Assembly: GCA_017420625.1 (NCBI GenBank)
Contig: JAFOIR010000334.1
Coordinates: 1-31,622 of the forward strand
DNA from: Bacillota bacterium
GTDB taxonomy: Bacteria > Bacillota_A > Clostridia > Lachnospirales > Bianqueaceae
Length of the DNA stretch: 31,622 bases
Reading direction: 5' to 3'
This document shows, in pieces, positions 14,704 to 22,158 of the stretch. The notes under the pieces were generated by a model. The model worked only from the letters and a program-made list of their open reading frames with translations. It had not been told where the DNA came from and did no database searches. Both the position numbers and the translations under genes were made by a program. How positions within the stretch are numbered: the stretch's first letter is position 1; each line of letters begins with the position of its first letter.

Positions 14704-16500
14704 ATGCCGTTTGATGGATTTTCTGCCCATCGTGTAGCAGAAGAGCTTTATGAGCTTCTGGCAGGAGGAAGGATCGATAAGATCTATCAGCCGGAAGCAG
14801 ACCAGATCGTTATGAATATCCGCTCAAGAGGCAGTGTTTTTCATCTGCTGCTCTGTGCCGGGGCCTCCAGTGCCAGATTTCAGCTGACACAGAAAAAAAC
14901 AGAAACACCGCTTTCTCCGCCGATGTTCTGTATGCTGCTCAGAAAACATCTCGGCAACGGTAAGATCACGGATATCTCTCAGATCCATTTTGACCGGATC
15001 CTCCGGATTGATGTGGAAGCACTGGATGAACTGGGCGATATACGGACCAAAACGCTGATTCTGGAAGTGATGGGCAAACATTCGAATCTGATCCTGGTCG
15101 ATGACAATATGCGGATCATCGATTCCATCCGCCATGTGAACCCTCTGATGAGTTCTGTACGGCAGATCGGGCCGGGGCTTTTCTATACCTGGCCAACACA
15201 TAATGAAAAGACAGATCCGCTTGTTTTTATCGAAGAGACAAAAGATCGTTCGCGTGAGGAGATCAACAGGTGGCTGGACCGGATCATAGCGCCGGGCCCT
15301 ATACTGAAGGCTGTTTATACCTCCTTTCATGGATTCAGTCCCTTTTCTTCCCGAGAGCTTCTTTTTCGATGCAAAGTAGATGAAAAGGAGATCTTCTCAG
15401 AGCTTACTGAAGAAAGAAAATACGGATTCTATGAATCACTCGTCACGATGATCAGCCAGCTGAAAGCTGCAAGGGGACCCTACCAGCTCTATGTCAGCGA
15501 GGAAGGAACGCCGCTTGATTTTTCAGTCATTGACTATCAGAGCATGGAAGGCACCTTAGGCCGGAGTTATCCTTCGCTTGATCTTTTGCTGGATGAGTAT
15601 TATGCCAGAATCCAGAAAACCGATGTTCTGAAACAGAAGGCACAGGATCTTCGGCATCTGCTCACGACGAACCTCGATCGCGTCCGAAAGAAACTGATTC
15701 TCCAGGAAAAATCAATGGAGGATACAAAAAGCAGAGAAGAGGACAAGATCAAAGCCGATCTGATCACAGCGAATGTTTATCAGCTGAAGGAGGGCATGAG
15801 CTTTTGTGATCTGCCCAACTACTACCAAGAAGAGATGCCGCTCGTACGCATCAGTCTGGATCCGCATCTTTCGCCGGCCCAGAATGCACAGAAATACTAT
15901 CGGCGGTATAACAAACTGAAGCGGACGGAAGAAGCCCTTATCGGTCAGATGGAATCCACCCGGGAAGAGAAGGCCTATCTGGAGAGCGTCCTGGCTGCAC
16001 TGGATCTGTCGGACTGTGAACAGGATCTGATGGATATCAGGGAGGAGATGAGTGCCAACGGATATCTGAAGAAAACTGTCAAAGGAAAGAAGAATCTTCA
16101 GAAATCCAAGCCTCTTGGTTTTTTGACGGAAGAGGGCGTTAAAGGTTATATCGGAAAGAATAATGTTCAGAATGACTATCTGACTTTTCGTATGGCAAGA
16201 CCAAGGGATGAATGGTTTCATGTTAAGAATATCCCTGGTTCACATGTGATTCTTCTGGTGCAGGATCTTGTTTTCGGGAAAGACTATACGGAAAAAAGTA
16301 TTCTTCAGGGAGCAGCCCAGGCGGCTCTTCACAGCAGTGCCGGTGAGGAGAACCGCGTTACGGTAGATCACACCCGCGTGATGTATGTTAAAAAACCTGC
16401 AGGAAGCAAGCCGGGTTTCGTTCGCTATACCCATGAACAGTCGATCGAAGTGCCGGCTGAAGAAATGAAGAAAGCAGAAAAATTCGTTTCAAAATCGTGA
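14704..16500 (+). CDS. rqcH: NFACT-family ribosome quality control factor RqcH
   Basis: The protein has 598 residues, usual for bacterial NFACT proteins. The NFACT-N region starts with MPFDGFSAHRVAEEL and continues through FHLLLCAGASSARF and the conserved LILEVMGKHSNLIL segment. A helix-hairpin-helix and coiled-coil region spans about 290-450. The NFACT-R (DUF814) domain at about 470-570 has GKNNVQNDYLTFRMARP and DEWFHVKNIPGSHV. RqcH binds stalled 50S-nascent chain complexes and adds alanine tails that mark the chain for degradation. Older names are fibronectin-binding protein or FbpA. It closes the operon; only 2 bases separate it from the upstream gene, and I see no strong terminator after it. 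Confidence 0.95.
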   Translation: MPFDGFSAHRVAEELYELLAGGRIDKIYQPEADQIVMNIRSRGSVFHLLLCAGASSARFQLTQKKTETPLSPPMFCMLLRKHLGNGKITDISQIHFDRILRIDVEALDELGDIRTKTLILEVMGKHSNLILVDDNMRIIDSIRHVNPLMSSVRQIGPGLFYTWPTHNEKTDPLVFIEETKDRSREEINRWLDRIIAPGPILKAVYTSFHGFSPFSSRELLFRCKVDEKEIFSELTEERKYGFYESLVTMISQLKAARGPYQLYVSEEGTPLDFSVIDYQSMEGTLGRSYPSLDLLLDEYYARIQKTDVLKQKAQDLRHLLTTNLDRVRKKLILQEKSMEDTKSREEDKIKADLITANVYQLKEGMSFCDLPNYYQEEMPLVRISLDPHLSPAQNAQKYYRRYNKLKRTEEALIGQMESTREEKAYLESVLAALDLSDCEQDLMDIREEMSANGYLKKTVKGKKNLQKSKPLGFLTEEGVKGYIGKNNVQNDYLTFRMARPRDEWFHVKNIPGSHVILLVQDLVFGKDYTEKSILQGAAQAALHSSAGEENRVTVDHTRVMYVKKPAGSKPGFVRYTHEQSIEVPAEEMKKAEKFVSKS

Positions 16501-16518
16501 CAATTTTTTAGAAAAGTA

Positions 16519-16547
16519 TTGATTACGGGGAAAATATGTGTTATACT
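16519..16547 (+). promoter_or_regulatory. Promoter of the CAP-domain protein gene
   Basis: TTGATT (16519-16524) and TATACT (16542-16547) are 17 bases apart and end 47 bases before the ATG at 16595. It overlaps an upstream in-frame ATG at 16538, which therefore cannot be the translation start. Confidence 0.8.
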
Positions 16548-16580
16548 TTTGTAACAAATCCGTAATAATTAGCTTTTTCG

Positions 16581-16585
16581 AGGAG
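16581..16585 (+). promoter_or_regulatory. Ribosome-binding site of the CAP-domain protein gene
   Basis: AGGAG lies 9 bases upstream of ATG 16595 and is followed by an A/T-rich spacer. It supports this start over the ATG at 16538. Confidence 0.75.
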
Positions 16586-16594
16586 TTGATATAT

Positions 16595-17923
16595 ATGAAA
16601 CGATATTTGATGATTGCCCTTGTGCTGCTTGTCTCCTGCGGCCTTGTGGGCTACGGGAACTGGCTTCCCCAGAAAGAATCTGCAGGTGCAGCGGAAAGTT
16701 CCGTTGTACCGGTGATCGAAGAGACGATGAAAGAAGCTTCAGAGGCTTCCGCTCCGGAAACGAATACGCTTGCGCTGAGTGTTGCCAGTGCTGTTCCTAC
16801 CGTAAAGACGGCCACATTTGAAACACTCGGTACGGCCTGTGTCAGAGGCATCATCGAGCCTGTCGTCAGCTACATGGAAGTTGAAGTTCAGAAAGCAGAA
16901 GAGGAAAAAGCTGCAGAAGAACTGGAAAAAGAAAACCGCGATGAGTCTCAGAGAGTTTATTCGACCGCTATGATCGGATCGGTTGTCGCAGTAGAGGATA
17001 TGGCAATTGCGACTTCAGCGCCGCTGGATATGAGTGTCGTTCTTCTTGCTACCAAAGATGCTTCCGGCAATCAGACTTATCTTTTCAATGAAGACGGCGA
17101 GCTGAAGATGTGGCGGGATGTTTCCGCAGCAGAAACCAGCGGAAAGATCGTTGAAGCTGCGCAGGAAATCCAGGAATCGGAAGAAAGCCAGGAAGAAACG
17201 GCTGAAGAAGAGTCCTACGAAGAAGAATCAATAGATGATACCGCTTACGAAGAGGAGTCCTATGAAGAAGAATCCTATGAGGAAACTTCCTATGATGAAG
17301 AATCCTATGAAGAATCTTCTGATGATGAGACATCCTACGAAGTAGAAGAAGAATCCTCCGAAGAAGAATCATCGGAGGAGAGCGAAGAGGAGAGCGTTCA
17401 GGAAGAAGAATCCGAAGAAGAATCATCGGAAGAAAGTGAAGATGAAACTACGGCTGAGGAAGACTCCGAAAACGAAGAAGATTCCGAAGACGAGAACGAC
17501 TCTGAAAATGAAGATGATTCCGAAGATGAAGAAGAAACCATTCCGACGTATGATATTCCTTCGGACGGCGATTACTACTATGATTATTCCTGGGAGATCT
17601 TCAACAAGACGAATGAACTGAGAGCTTCCCTTGGAATCGCACCGCTTTCCTGGTCCGATGATCTGGCTTCCTTTGCAGCAGTCCGTGCACAGGAGATCAC
17701 CGTATCCTTCTCCCATTACCGTCCGGGCGGCGGACATTACAGCAACTATGGTCCGCAGCATGAGAATATCGCCTGGGGTTATCCCACCGTTGATGATGTT
17801 TTCGAGGGTTGGTATACTTCTCCTGATCACTACGATAACCTGACGGATCCGACCATGTCCAGCGTGGGTATCTCCAGTTATCGTTATCAGGGTATTATGT
17901 ACTGGGTCATGAGCTTCTGGTAA
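16595..17923 (+). CDS. Secreted CAP (SCP/PR-1-like) domain protein with long acidic linker
   Basis: The protein has 442 residues. The N-terminus (MKRYLMIALVLLVSCGLVG) is a signal peptide. LVSC could also be a lipobox with C15, so lipid anchoring is possible. Residues about 30-190 are an extracytoplasmic region with weak features and one EKAAEELEKE helix. Residues about 191-314 are almost only Glu, Asp, Ser and some Tyr, with repeated SYEEE-like units. Residues about 328-442 form a CAP domain with the usual signature positions: H374 in FSHYRP, E390 in HENIAWG, and H412 in SPDHYDNL. Bacterial CAP proteins are secreted; their activity is largely unknown. The protein has its own promoter and lies 7 bases before a TIM-barrel gene. 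Confidence 0.9.
   Translation: MKRYLMIALVLLVSCGLVGYGNWLPQKESAGAAESSVVPVIEETMKEASEASAPETNTLALSVASAVPTVKTATFETLGTACVRGIIEPVVSYMEVEVQKAEEEKAAEELEKENRDESQRVYSTAMIGSVVAVEDMAIATSAPLDMSVVLLATKDASGNQTYLFNEDGELKMWRDVSAAETSGKIVEAAQEIQESEESQEETAEEESYEEESIDDTAYEEESYEEESYEETSYDEESYEESSDDETSYEVEEESSEEESSEESEEESVQEEESEEESSEESEDETTAEEDSENEEDSEDENDSENEDDSEDEEETIPTYDIPSDGDYYYDYSWEIFNKTNELRASLGIAPLSWSDDLASFAAVRAQEITVSFSHYRPGGGHYSNYGPQHENIAWGYPTVDDVFEGWYTSPDHYDNLTDPTMSSVGISSYRYQGIMYWVMSFW
17165..17536 (+). repeat. Low-complexity acidic repeat region within the CAP protein gene
   Basis: About 124 codons encode degenerate units of the kinds E-E-E-S-Y, E-E-S-S and D-S-E-D/N-E. The first half is Tyr-rich and the second half Asn/Asp-rich. 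The DNA is made of varied GAA/GAG and TCC/TCT/TCA codons rather than one exact repeat, so expansion by slippage is old or has been scrambled by selection. Confidence 0.85.
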
Positions 17924-17930
17924 TACCCGA

Positions 17931-18776
17931 ATGAAGCTTTCGATCATTACCGATGAGTTTACGCAGGATCTGTCCGAAGCAATTCGTTTTGCCAAGGATT
18001 TTGGTCTTGAAGGACTGGAACTGAGAACCATTGACAACCTTCCTCTGGAAGAGCTGTCCGCGGAAAGATTATCTGAAATCGATGAGACAGTAAGGGAAGC
18101 CGGATTATGTATATGCAATCTGGCAGGTTCCTTTGGAAAATGCCTGTACCGGGACAGGATAGAACAAAAAGCAAAACTTGAAAAACTGGCTGTAGCAGCA
18201 AAGATCCTGCATGTGCGTTCTATCCGGGGATTTGGTTTCTTTTCTGATGATGCACCGGAATTGAAGCTGTGTGCGAAAGCGCTGATCGAGCCGGTCAAAA
18301 GACTGGAACAGGAGGGAATCGAGCTTCTTTTCGAAGCGGATCCGTCCGTTACGACCAAAAACCACTGTGCCCTTCGCAGATTCCTTGAGATCATCGATCG
18401 GCCGAATGCCGGTGCGATCTATGATCCGGGGAACGATATATGGGATCCGGAGGAAGAAATTCCTTATCCGGACGGATGGAATGCGGTCAGACCATTTGTT
18501 CGTCATATCCATATCAAAGATGCAAGACGGACGGATGAAGGGCCGCAAGCGGTTAAGGTCGGAACCGGAGAAGTTGATTTCCCTTCCTTGCTGCAGGCCG
18601 TAAAAGATTCCGGCTATCAGGGTTTTTTGTCATTGGAAACGCACTATCGAAGCACAGGAGATCTTTCGGAAGAACAAATGAAAAGGCCCGGCGGAGCCCA
18701 GTTCTCGCTTGGAGGCTGGCAGGCTTGCCGGGAGAGTATGGAAATGCTGAAGTTATATTTGGCACAAATCGATTAG
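17931..18776 (+). CDS. TIM-barrel sugar phosphate isomerase/epimerase-like protein
   Basis: The protein has 281 residues and is related to the xylose isomerase-like/AP endonuclease 2 TIM-barrel family. The N-terminus is typical (LSIITDEFTQDLSEAIRF, then GLEGLELRT). Likely metal ligands are E in LLFEADPS, D in IYDPGND, the histidines and aspartate of HIHIKDAR and E in FLSLETH near the C-terminus. Relatives isomerise or epimerise ketoses and inositol-related sugars; the substrate is unknown. The ATG is 7 bases after the CAP gene stop and has no clear ribosome-binding site, so expression probably depends on the upstream gene. A terminator follows 8 bases after its stop. Confidence 0.88.
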   Translation: MKLSIITDEFTQDLSEAIRFAKDFGLEGLELRTIDNLPLEELSAERLSEIDETVREAGLCICNLAGSFGKCLYRDRIEQKAKLEKLAVAAKILHVRSIRGFGFFSDDAPELKLCAKALIEPVKRLEQEGIELLFEADPSVTTKNHCALRRFLEIIDRPNAGAIYDPGNDIWDPEEEIPYPDGWNAVRPFVRHIHIKDARRTDEGPQAVKVGTGEVDFPSLLQAVKDSGYQGFLSLETHYRSTGDLSEEQMKRPGGAQFSLGGWQACRESMEMLKLYLAQID

Positions 18777-18778
18777 CA

Positions 18779-19273
18779 TCAATCGGCTTCCCGGATGGGA
18801 AGCCCTTTTTTTGTAAAGTATTCGGGTACCTTGCTGTCCCAGATGCGTTCGGGGTTTTTGTCCATGCTGAAAGTGCGGTTGGAAACCCCGGTAATCAGTG
18901 TGAGGTGAGGAGAGGATTTTCCGTTTTCATCGGTTGTCTCGAAACGAATATTAAGCTGATAGGATTCGACTGTATCAGAAATGACATCCTTCATCCTCTG
19001 CGGAGGAATCGCCATGGTCAGATTCATAAAGCTGGGTGTATTGCCTCCCTGGATGAGCATACGGACCTTAGACTGGATTTCATCCCAGTGAATGTATTCT
19101 GACTGTCCCTCCCTTTCCGTTTCCGGAAGATAGGAAAGATTTCTTTTTCCATCCAGATGGATCCGAACCGTCAGTCCCATATCCAGAGAGCGGAATTCCC
19201 AGTCGCTCAAGAGAGTGCCGGATAACAGACCGGCCATAAAGACTTTGATATCGCTGATGATAAATGCTTTCAT
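18779..19273 (-). CDS. Small uncharacterised protein (possibly DUF5721 family)
   Basis: The protein has 164 residues, is soluble and shows no signal peptide. Notable segments are MKAFIISDIKVFMAGLLSG at the start, YLPETEREGQSEYIHWDEIQ, and RMLIQGGNTPSFMNLTMAIP. The order of these resembles a family mainly seen in Lachnospiraceae that I recall as DUF5721; I cannot verify this without a search. No function is known. Its ATG overlaps the stop of the upstream flavoprotein gene by 4 bases (ATGA), so the two are co-translated. Its final codons contain the terminator of the opposing transcript. Confidence 0.75.
   Translation of the reverse strand: MKAFIISDIKVFMAGLLSGTLLSDWEFRSLDMGLTVRIHLDGKRNLSYLPETEREGQSEYIHWDEIQSKVRMLIQGGNTPSFMNLTMAIPPQRMKDVISDTVESYQLNIRFETTDENGKSSPHLTLITGVSNRTFSMDKNPERIWDSKVPEYFTKKGLPIREAD
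18785..18812 (+). terminator. Intrinsic terminator of the CAP/isomerase unit, inside the opposing gene
   Basis: GGCTTCCC (18785-18792), loop GGAT, GGGAAGCC (18797-18804), C, then seven T (18806-18812) form a perfect 8-bp stem with a U-tail on the plus strand. All of it lies within the last codons of the minus-strand gene 18779-19273. There is no U-tail on the minus strand, so it should act in one direction only. Confidence 0.9.
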
Positions 19274-20913
19274 AGTGACTCCTGAAGATTGCTAAGATAG
19301 GCTTCGCAGGCTTTCATTCCGTCCATGGCAGCAGACATGATGCCGCCGGCATAACCGGCGCCTTCTCCGATCGGAAACAGACCGCGAACCATCGTGCTTT
19401 CAAAATTGTCGCCGCGAAGAATGCGGACAGGGGATGAACTGCGGGATTCAACCCCGGTGAGGATCGCATCCGGTCTGTCAAAACCCGCAATTTTCTGCCC
19501 GAAGGAAACGATACCCTCTTCCAGCGGGCGCGTCAGGTATTCCGGCAGCAGCTCATGAAGGTCAGTTTGTCTGACCGAGCCAGTATAGGAAGGCTGTACT
19601 TCACCAAGTGCAGTGACACGGTCCTGATGAGAGAGAAAATCATCGACACGCTGAATCGGGGCGCTGTAATCGCTTCCACCCAGCTGATAGGCACATTTTT
19701 CCAGATCCTGCTGGAATCGGATTCCGGCAAGATGCGGCTCATCCGGCTGAGAGTAGCTTTGATAATCATCCGGTGTGACTGTGACCAGAAGTGCGCTGTT
19801 GCTGTTTTCTTCGTCACGCGCATAATTGCTCATTCCGTTGGTCACAATGGTCTCTTTTTCCGAAGCGGCAGCAACGACTGTTCCGCCTGGACACATGCAG
19901 AAAGTATAGACACCCCTTCCGGAAGAGGAGTGATAGGTCAGTTTGTAGCTTGCAGCACCCAAGGCAGGATGACCTGCATATTCCCGGTATTGGGATCGGT
20001 CGATCATTTGTCTTGGATGTTCGATCCGAAGACCAACAGCAAAAGCTTTTTCTTCCATGGGGATCTGATGATCGGACAGCATCCGGAATGTATCGCGGGC
20101 ACTGTGTCCGATCCCGAGAAAGACCGTATCTGTCTGGATCAGTCTTTTCCCGCTTCGGTCTTCTGCAATGATCCCGCACAGTCTGGTCTGATCTTCGGAA
20201 AGGACAAGATCGGTCATTCTGGTCTCAAACAAAACTTCCGCGCCGTTTGTGATCATTTCTTCGCGAAGTGCCTGAACGACTTTCTGGAGACGATCGGTAC
20301 CGATATGCGGTTTGGCGTCATACAGAATCGTTTCCGGTGCACCAGCTTTGACCATTTCTTCGAGAACAAACCTTCCGCGGTGAGAAGGATCTTTGACCAG
20401 CGTATTCACTTTCCCGTCTGAAAAAGTGCCTGCACCGCCTTCTCCGAACTGAACGTTGGATTCCGGATCCAGGATACGGTCACGGAAGAAGCGCAGCGTA
20501 TCTTCTTTTCTTTCCTCCACCCGGCGTCCGCGTTCAATGAGAATCGGGTTAAGACCGGCACGGCTGAGAAGAAGACCGGCAAAAAGTCCGGCAGGACCGA
20601 GTCCGACCACCACGGGACGAGAGGATGGCTTCCGGGAAGGAAGGATCATCTGATAAGAAGGCACACTAAGAAGACGCTGCCATTTCTTATGTTGTTTCAT
20701 GCCGCGTTCATAGATCTTGTCTTCCTTTGATACCATGACATCGATGGTATAGAGAAAGGTAAATGCATGGGATCGTCTGGCGTCCAGCGAGCGGTGACGG
20801 ATGACGTAGCTGAAGGGATGCTGATCGCTTAGGCCAAGTTCTTTGCGTATGGCATTTTTCAGTGCGTTCTCGTCGGTCCCGACAGGAAGCTTAAGGTCGG
20901 ATAATCGTATCAT
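19270..20913 (-). CDS. FAD-dependent dehydrogenase-like protein (COG2509 type)
   Basis: The protein has 547 residues. An N-terminal domain of about 95 residues is typical of this family (RHRSLDARRSHAFTFLYTIDV). The FAD-binding Rossmann motif VVVGLGPAGLFAGLLLSRAG follows at about 101-120 with ERG at 127-129. Other family features are QFGEGGAGTFSDGKVNT, GIGHSARDTF, FCMCPGGTVVAAASE and a late FPIGEGAGYAGGIMSAAMDG motif. Such flavoproteins are widespread in Firmicutes, but their substrate is not known. The start has GGAG upstream and a minus-strand promoter about 30 bases further. It forms an operon with the small gene that follows. Confidence 0.9.
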   Translation of the reverse strand: MIRLSDLKLPVGTDENALKNAIRKELGLSDQHPFSYVIRHRSLDARRSHAFTFLYTIDVMVSKEDKIYERGMKQHKKWQRLLSVPSYQMILPSRKPSSRPVVVGLGPAGLFAGLLLSRAGLNPILIERGRRVEERKEDTLRFFRDRILDPESNVQFGEGGAGTFSDGKVNTLVKDPSHRGRFVLEEMVKAGAPETILYDAKPHIGTDRLQKVVQALREEMITNGAEVLFETRMTDLVLSEDQTRLCGIIAEDRSGKRLIQTDTVFLGIGHSARDTFRMLSDHQIPMEEKAFAVGLRIEHPRQMIDRSQYREYAGHPALGAASYKLTYHSSSGRGVYTFCMCPGGTVVAAASEKETIVTNGMSNYARDEENSNSALLVTVTPDDYQSYSQPDEPHLAGIRFQQDLEKCAYQLGGSDYSAPIQRVDDFLSHQDRVTALGEVQPSYTGSVRQTDLHELLPEYLTRPLEEGIVSFGQKIAGFDRPDAILTGVESRSSSPVRILRGDNFESTMVRGLFPIGEGAGYAGGIMSAAMDGMKACEAYLSNLQESL

Positions 20914-20945
20914 ATGGACTCCGTCTGTAGATTAATAACTCATAT

Positions 20946-20974
20946 AGTATAACGCGTTTAGCTTTACATTTAAA
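20946..20974 (-). promoter_or_regulatory. Promoter of the flavoprotein operon
   Basis: On the minus strand TTTAAA (20969-20974) and TATACT (20946-20951) are 17 bases apart. It overlaps the divergent promoter of yicC, so the two may compete for RNA polymerase. Confidence 0.6.
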
Positions 20975-20992
20975 GAGGAGATATGCTAAAAT
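20963..20992 (+). promoter_or_regulatory. Promoter of the yicC-remA-gmk unit
   Basis: TTTACA (20963-20968) and TAAAAT (20987-20992) are 18 bases apart, with a TG extension just before the -10. It lies 37 bases before the yicC start. Confidence 0.65.
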
Positions 20993-21029
20993 ATAACCGC
21001 AAATTTTGTCGCTTGGGAAGGAAGAAAGC

Positions 21030-21914
21030 ATGAACAGTATGACAGGTTTCGGCCGTGGAGAAGCGGAGAAAAACGGATTCAGCTTTACCGTGGAATTAAA
21101 GTCCGTCAATCATCGTTATCTGGAGAGCAGCATTCGGATCCATCATTCCCTTTCAGTGCTGGAAGCGGATATTCGCCGGGTACTCAAGGAACGCTTGTCC
21201 CGTGGAAAGGTAGATGTATTTGTTTCTTATCAGAATCACAGTGATGCACAGGGACAGATCTGGCTGAACCGGTCAAATCTGGAAGGATATCTGAAAGCGC
21301 TCGAGGAAGCAGCGGATGCGTATCATCTGGAGAATGATCTGAAACTTTCTTCTGTTCTTTCCCTGCCGGAAGTTCTGGAAGTGGATAAGGCCTCCTGGGA
21401 TCCGGAAGAATTGAGACCTATCCTTCTGGATGCATTAAGTCAGGCACTGGATGGACTGATCCGTATGCGGGAAGAAGAGGGACAGAACCTCAGGAAAGAC
21501 TTTGGGCAGAAGCTGGATGAACTGGAGGTCTGCGTCAGAGAAGTAGAGAAAAGAGCGCCGGAAGTAGTGAAAAGCTACCAGGAGAAACTCTATCAGAGAA
21601 TGCAGGAATATCTGGATGAAACCAAGGTTCCGAAGATTGATGAAGGAAGACTGGAGACAGAGGTAACGATCTTTGCTGATCGCTGCTGCATCGATGAAGA
21701 AATCACAAGACTGAAGAGTCATATCTCTCAGTATCGGAAGATCATCTTTTCCGGAGAGCCTGTCGGACGGAAACTGGACTTTCTGACACAGGAGCTCAAT
21801 CGTGAAGCGAATACCATCGCTTCCAAATCCAACGATCTGACAGTAACCCAGACAGCACTTCAGATGAAAAATCTGATCGAAAAAATCAGAGAGCAGGTAC
21901 AGAATATTGAGTAG
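21030..21914 (+). CDS. yicC: YicC-family endoribonuclease-like protein
   Basis: The protein has 294 residues from ATG 21030, chosen because the family starts with M-x-SMTGFGRG and GGAAGGAAG sits just upstream; an upstream TTG at 21006 would add eight residues. The N-terminal domain contains SVNHRYLE and LSRGKVDV; the C-terminal DUF1732 region contains SHISQYRKIIFSGEPVGRKLDFLTQELNREANTIASK, seen here at about residues 235-275. Family members are stress-linked proteins with reported endoribonuclease activity. The order yicC-remA-gmk is a common Firmicute arrangement. Its end overlaps the next gene by 8 bases. Confidence 0.93.
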   Translation: MNSMTGFGRGEAEKNGFSFTVELKSVNHRYLESSIRIHHSLSVLEADIRRVLKERLSRGKVDVFVSYQNHSDAQGQIWLNRSNLEGYLKALEEAADAYHLENDLKLSSVLSLPEVLEVDKASWDPEELRPILLDALSQALDGLIRMREEEGQNLRKDFGQKLDELEVCVREVEKRAPEVVKSYQEKLYQRMQEYLDETKVPKIDEGRLETEVTIFADRCCIDEEITRLKSHISQYRKIIFSGEPVGRKLDFLTQELNREANTIASKSNDLTVTQTALQMKNLIEKIREQVQNIE

Positions 21915-22158
21915 ATTTGTCAGTGCAGGATTCGGCAGTTTTGTGGATGCGGATAAAGTGACGGCAATTCTGCCTCCTGATTCTGCGCCGATCCGCCGAA
22001 GGATCCAGGAAGCAAAGGAAGCAGGGATGCTGATCGATGCAACTTTTGGACGAAAGGTACGTACAGTATTATATATGATCCAGGGCACAGTGATGGTCTG
22101 CGCTATTGCGACCGAAACCATGGCTGAGAGACTCAACAATACAGGAGGTGGCGCATGA
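21907..22158 (+). CDS. remA: RemA-like (DUF370) DNA-binding regulator
   Basis: The protein has 83 residues from TTG 21907. The typical pattern of the family is intact: GFGSFVDADKVTAILPPDSAP, then RIQEAKEAGMLIDATFGRKVRTV. RemA in Bacillus is a DNA-binding protein that activates matrix and osmoprotection genes; the role outside Bacillus is little known. There is no other plausible start in frame near the conserved N-terminus, and the 8-base overlap with yicC suggests coupled translation. It also overlaps gmk by 4 bases. Confidence 0.9.
   Translation: MSRFVSAGFGSFVDADKVTAILPPDSAPIRRRIQEAKEAGMLIDATFGRKVRTVLYMIQGTVMVCAIATETMAERLNNTGGGA

Noticed and set aside
16480..16512. Possible terminator after rqcH
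   Set aside because: Only a weak A/T pairing next to a T-run; the stem is too unstable to claim.
16538..16594. Upstream ATG start for the CAP protein
   Set aside because: It falls within the promoter, and the later ATG begins the signal peptide with AGGAG ahead of it.
17165..17536. Repeat block considered as a CRISPR-like or satellite array
   Set aside because: The units are degenerate, in frame and have no unique spacers of regular length; it is a coding repeat.
17423..18394. 323-codon minus-strand open frame with Phe/Ile/Val-rich repeats
   Set aside because: The repeats are only the reverse complement of the acidic linker codons; no start signals.
19555..20421. 288-codon plus-strand open frame
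   Set aside because: Lies fully opposite the flavoprotein with intact FAD motifs; no ribosome-binding site or domain.
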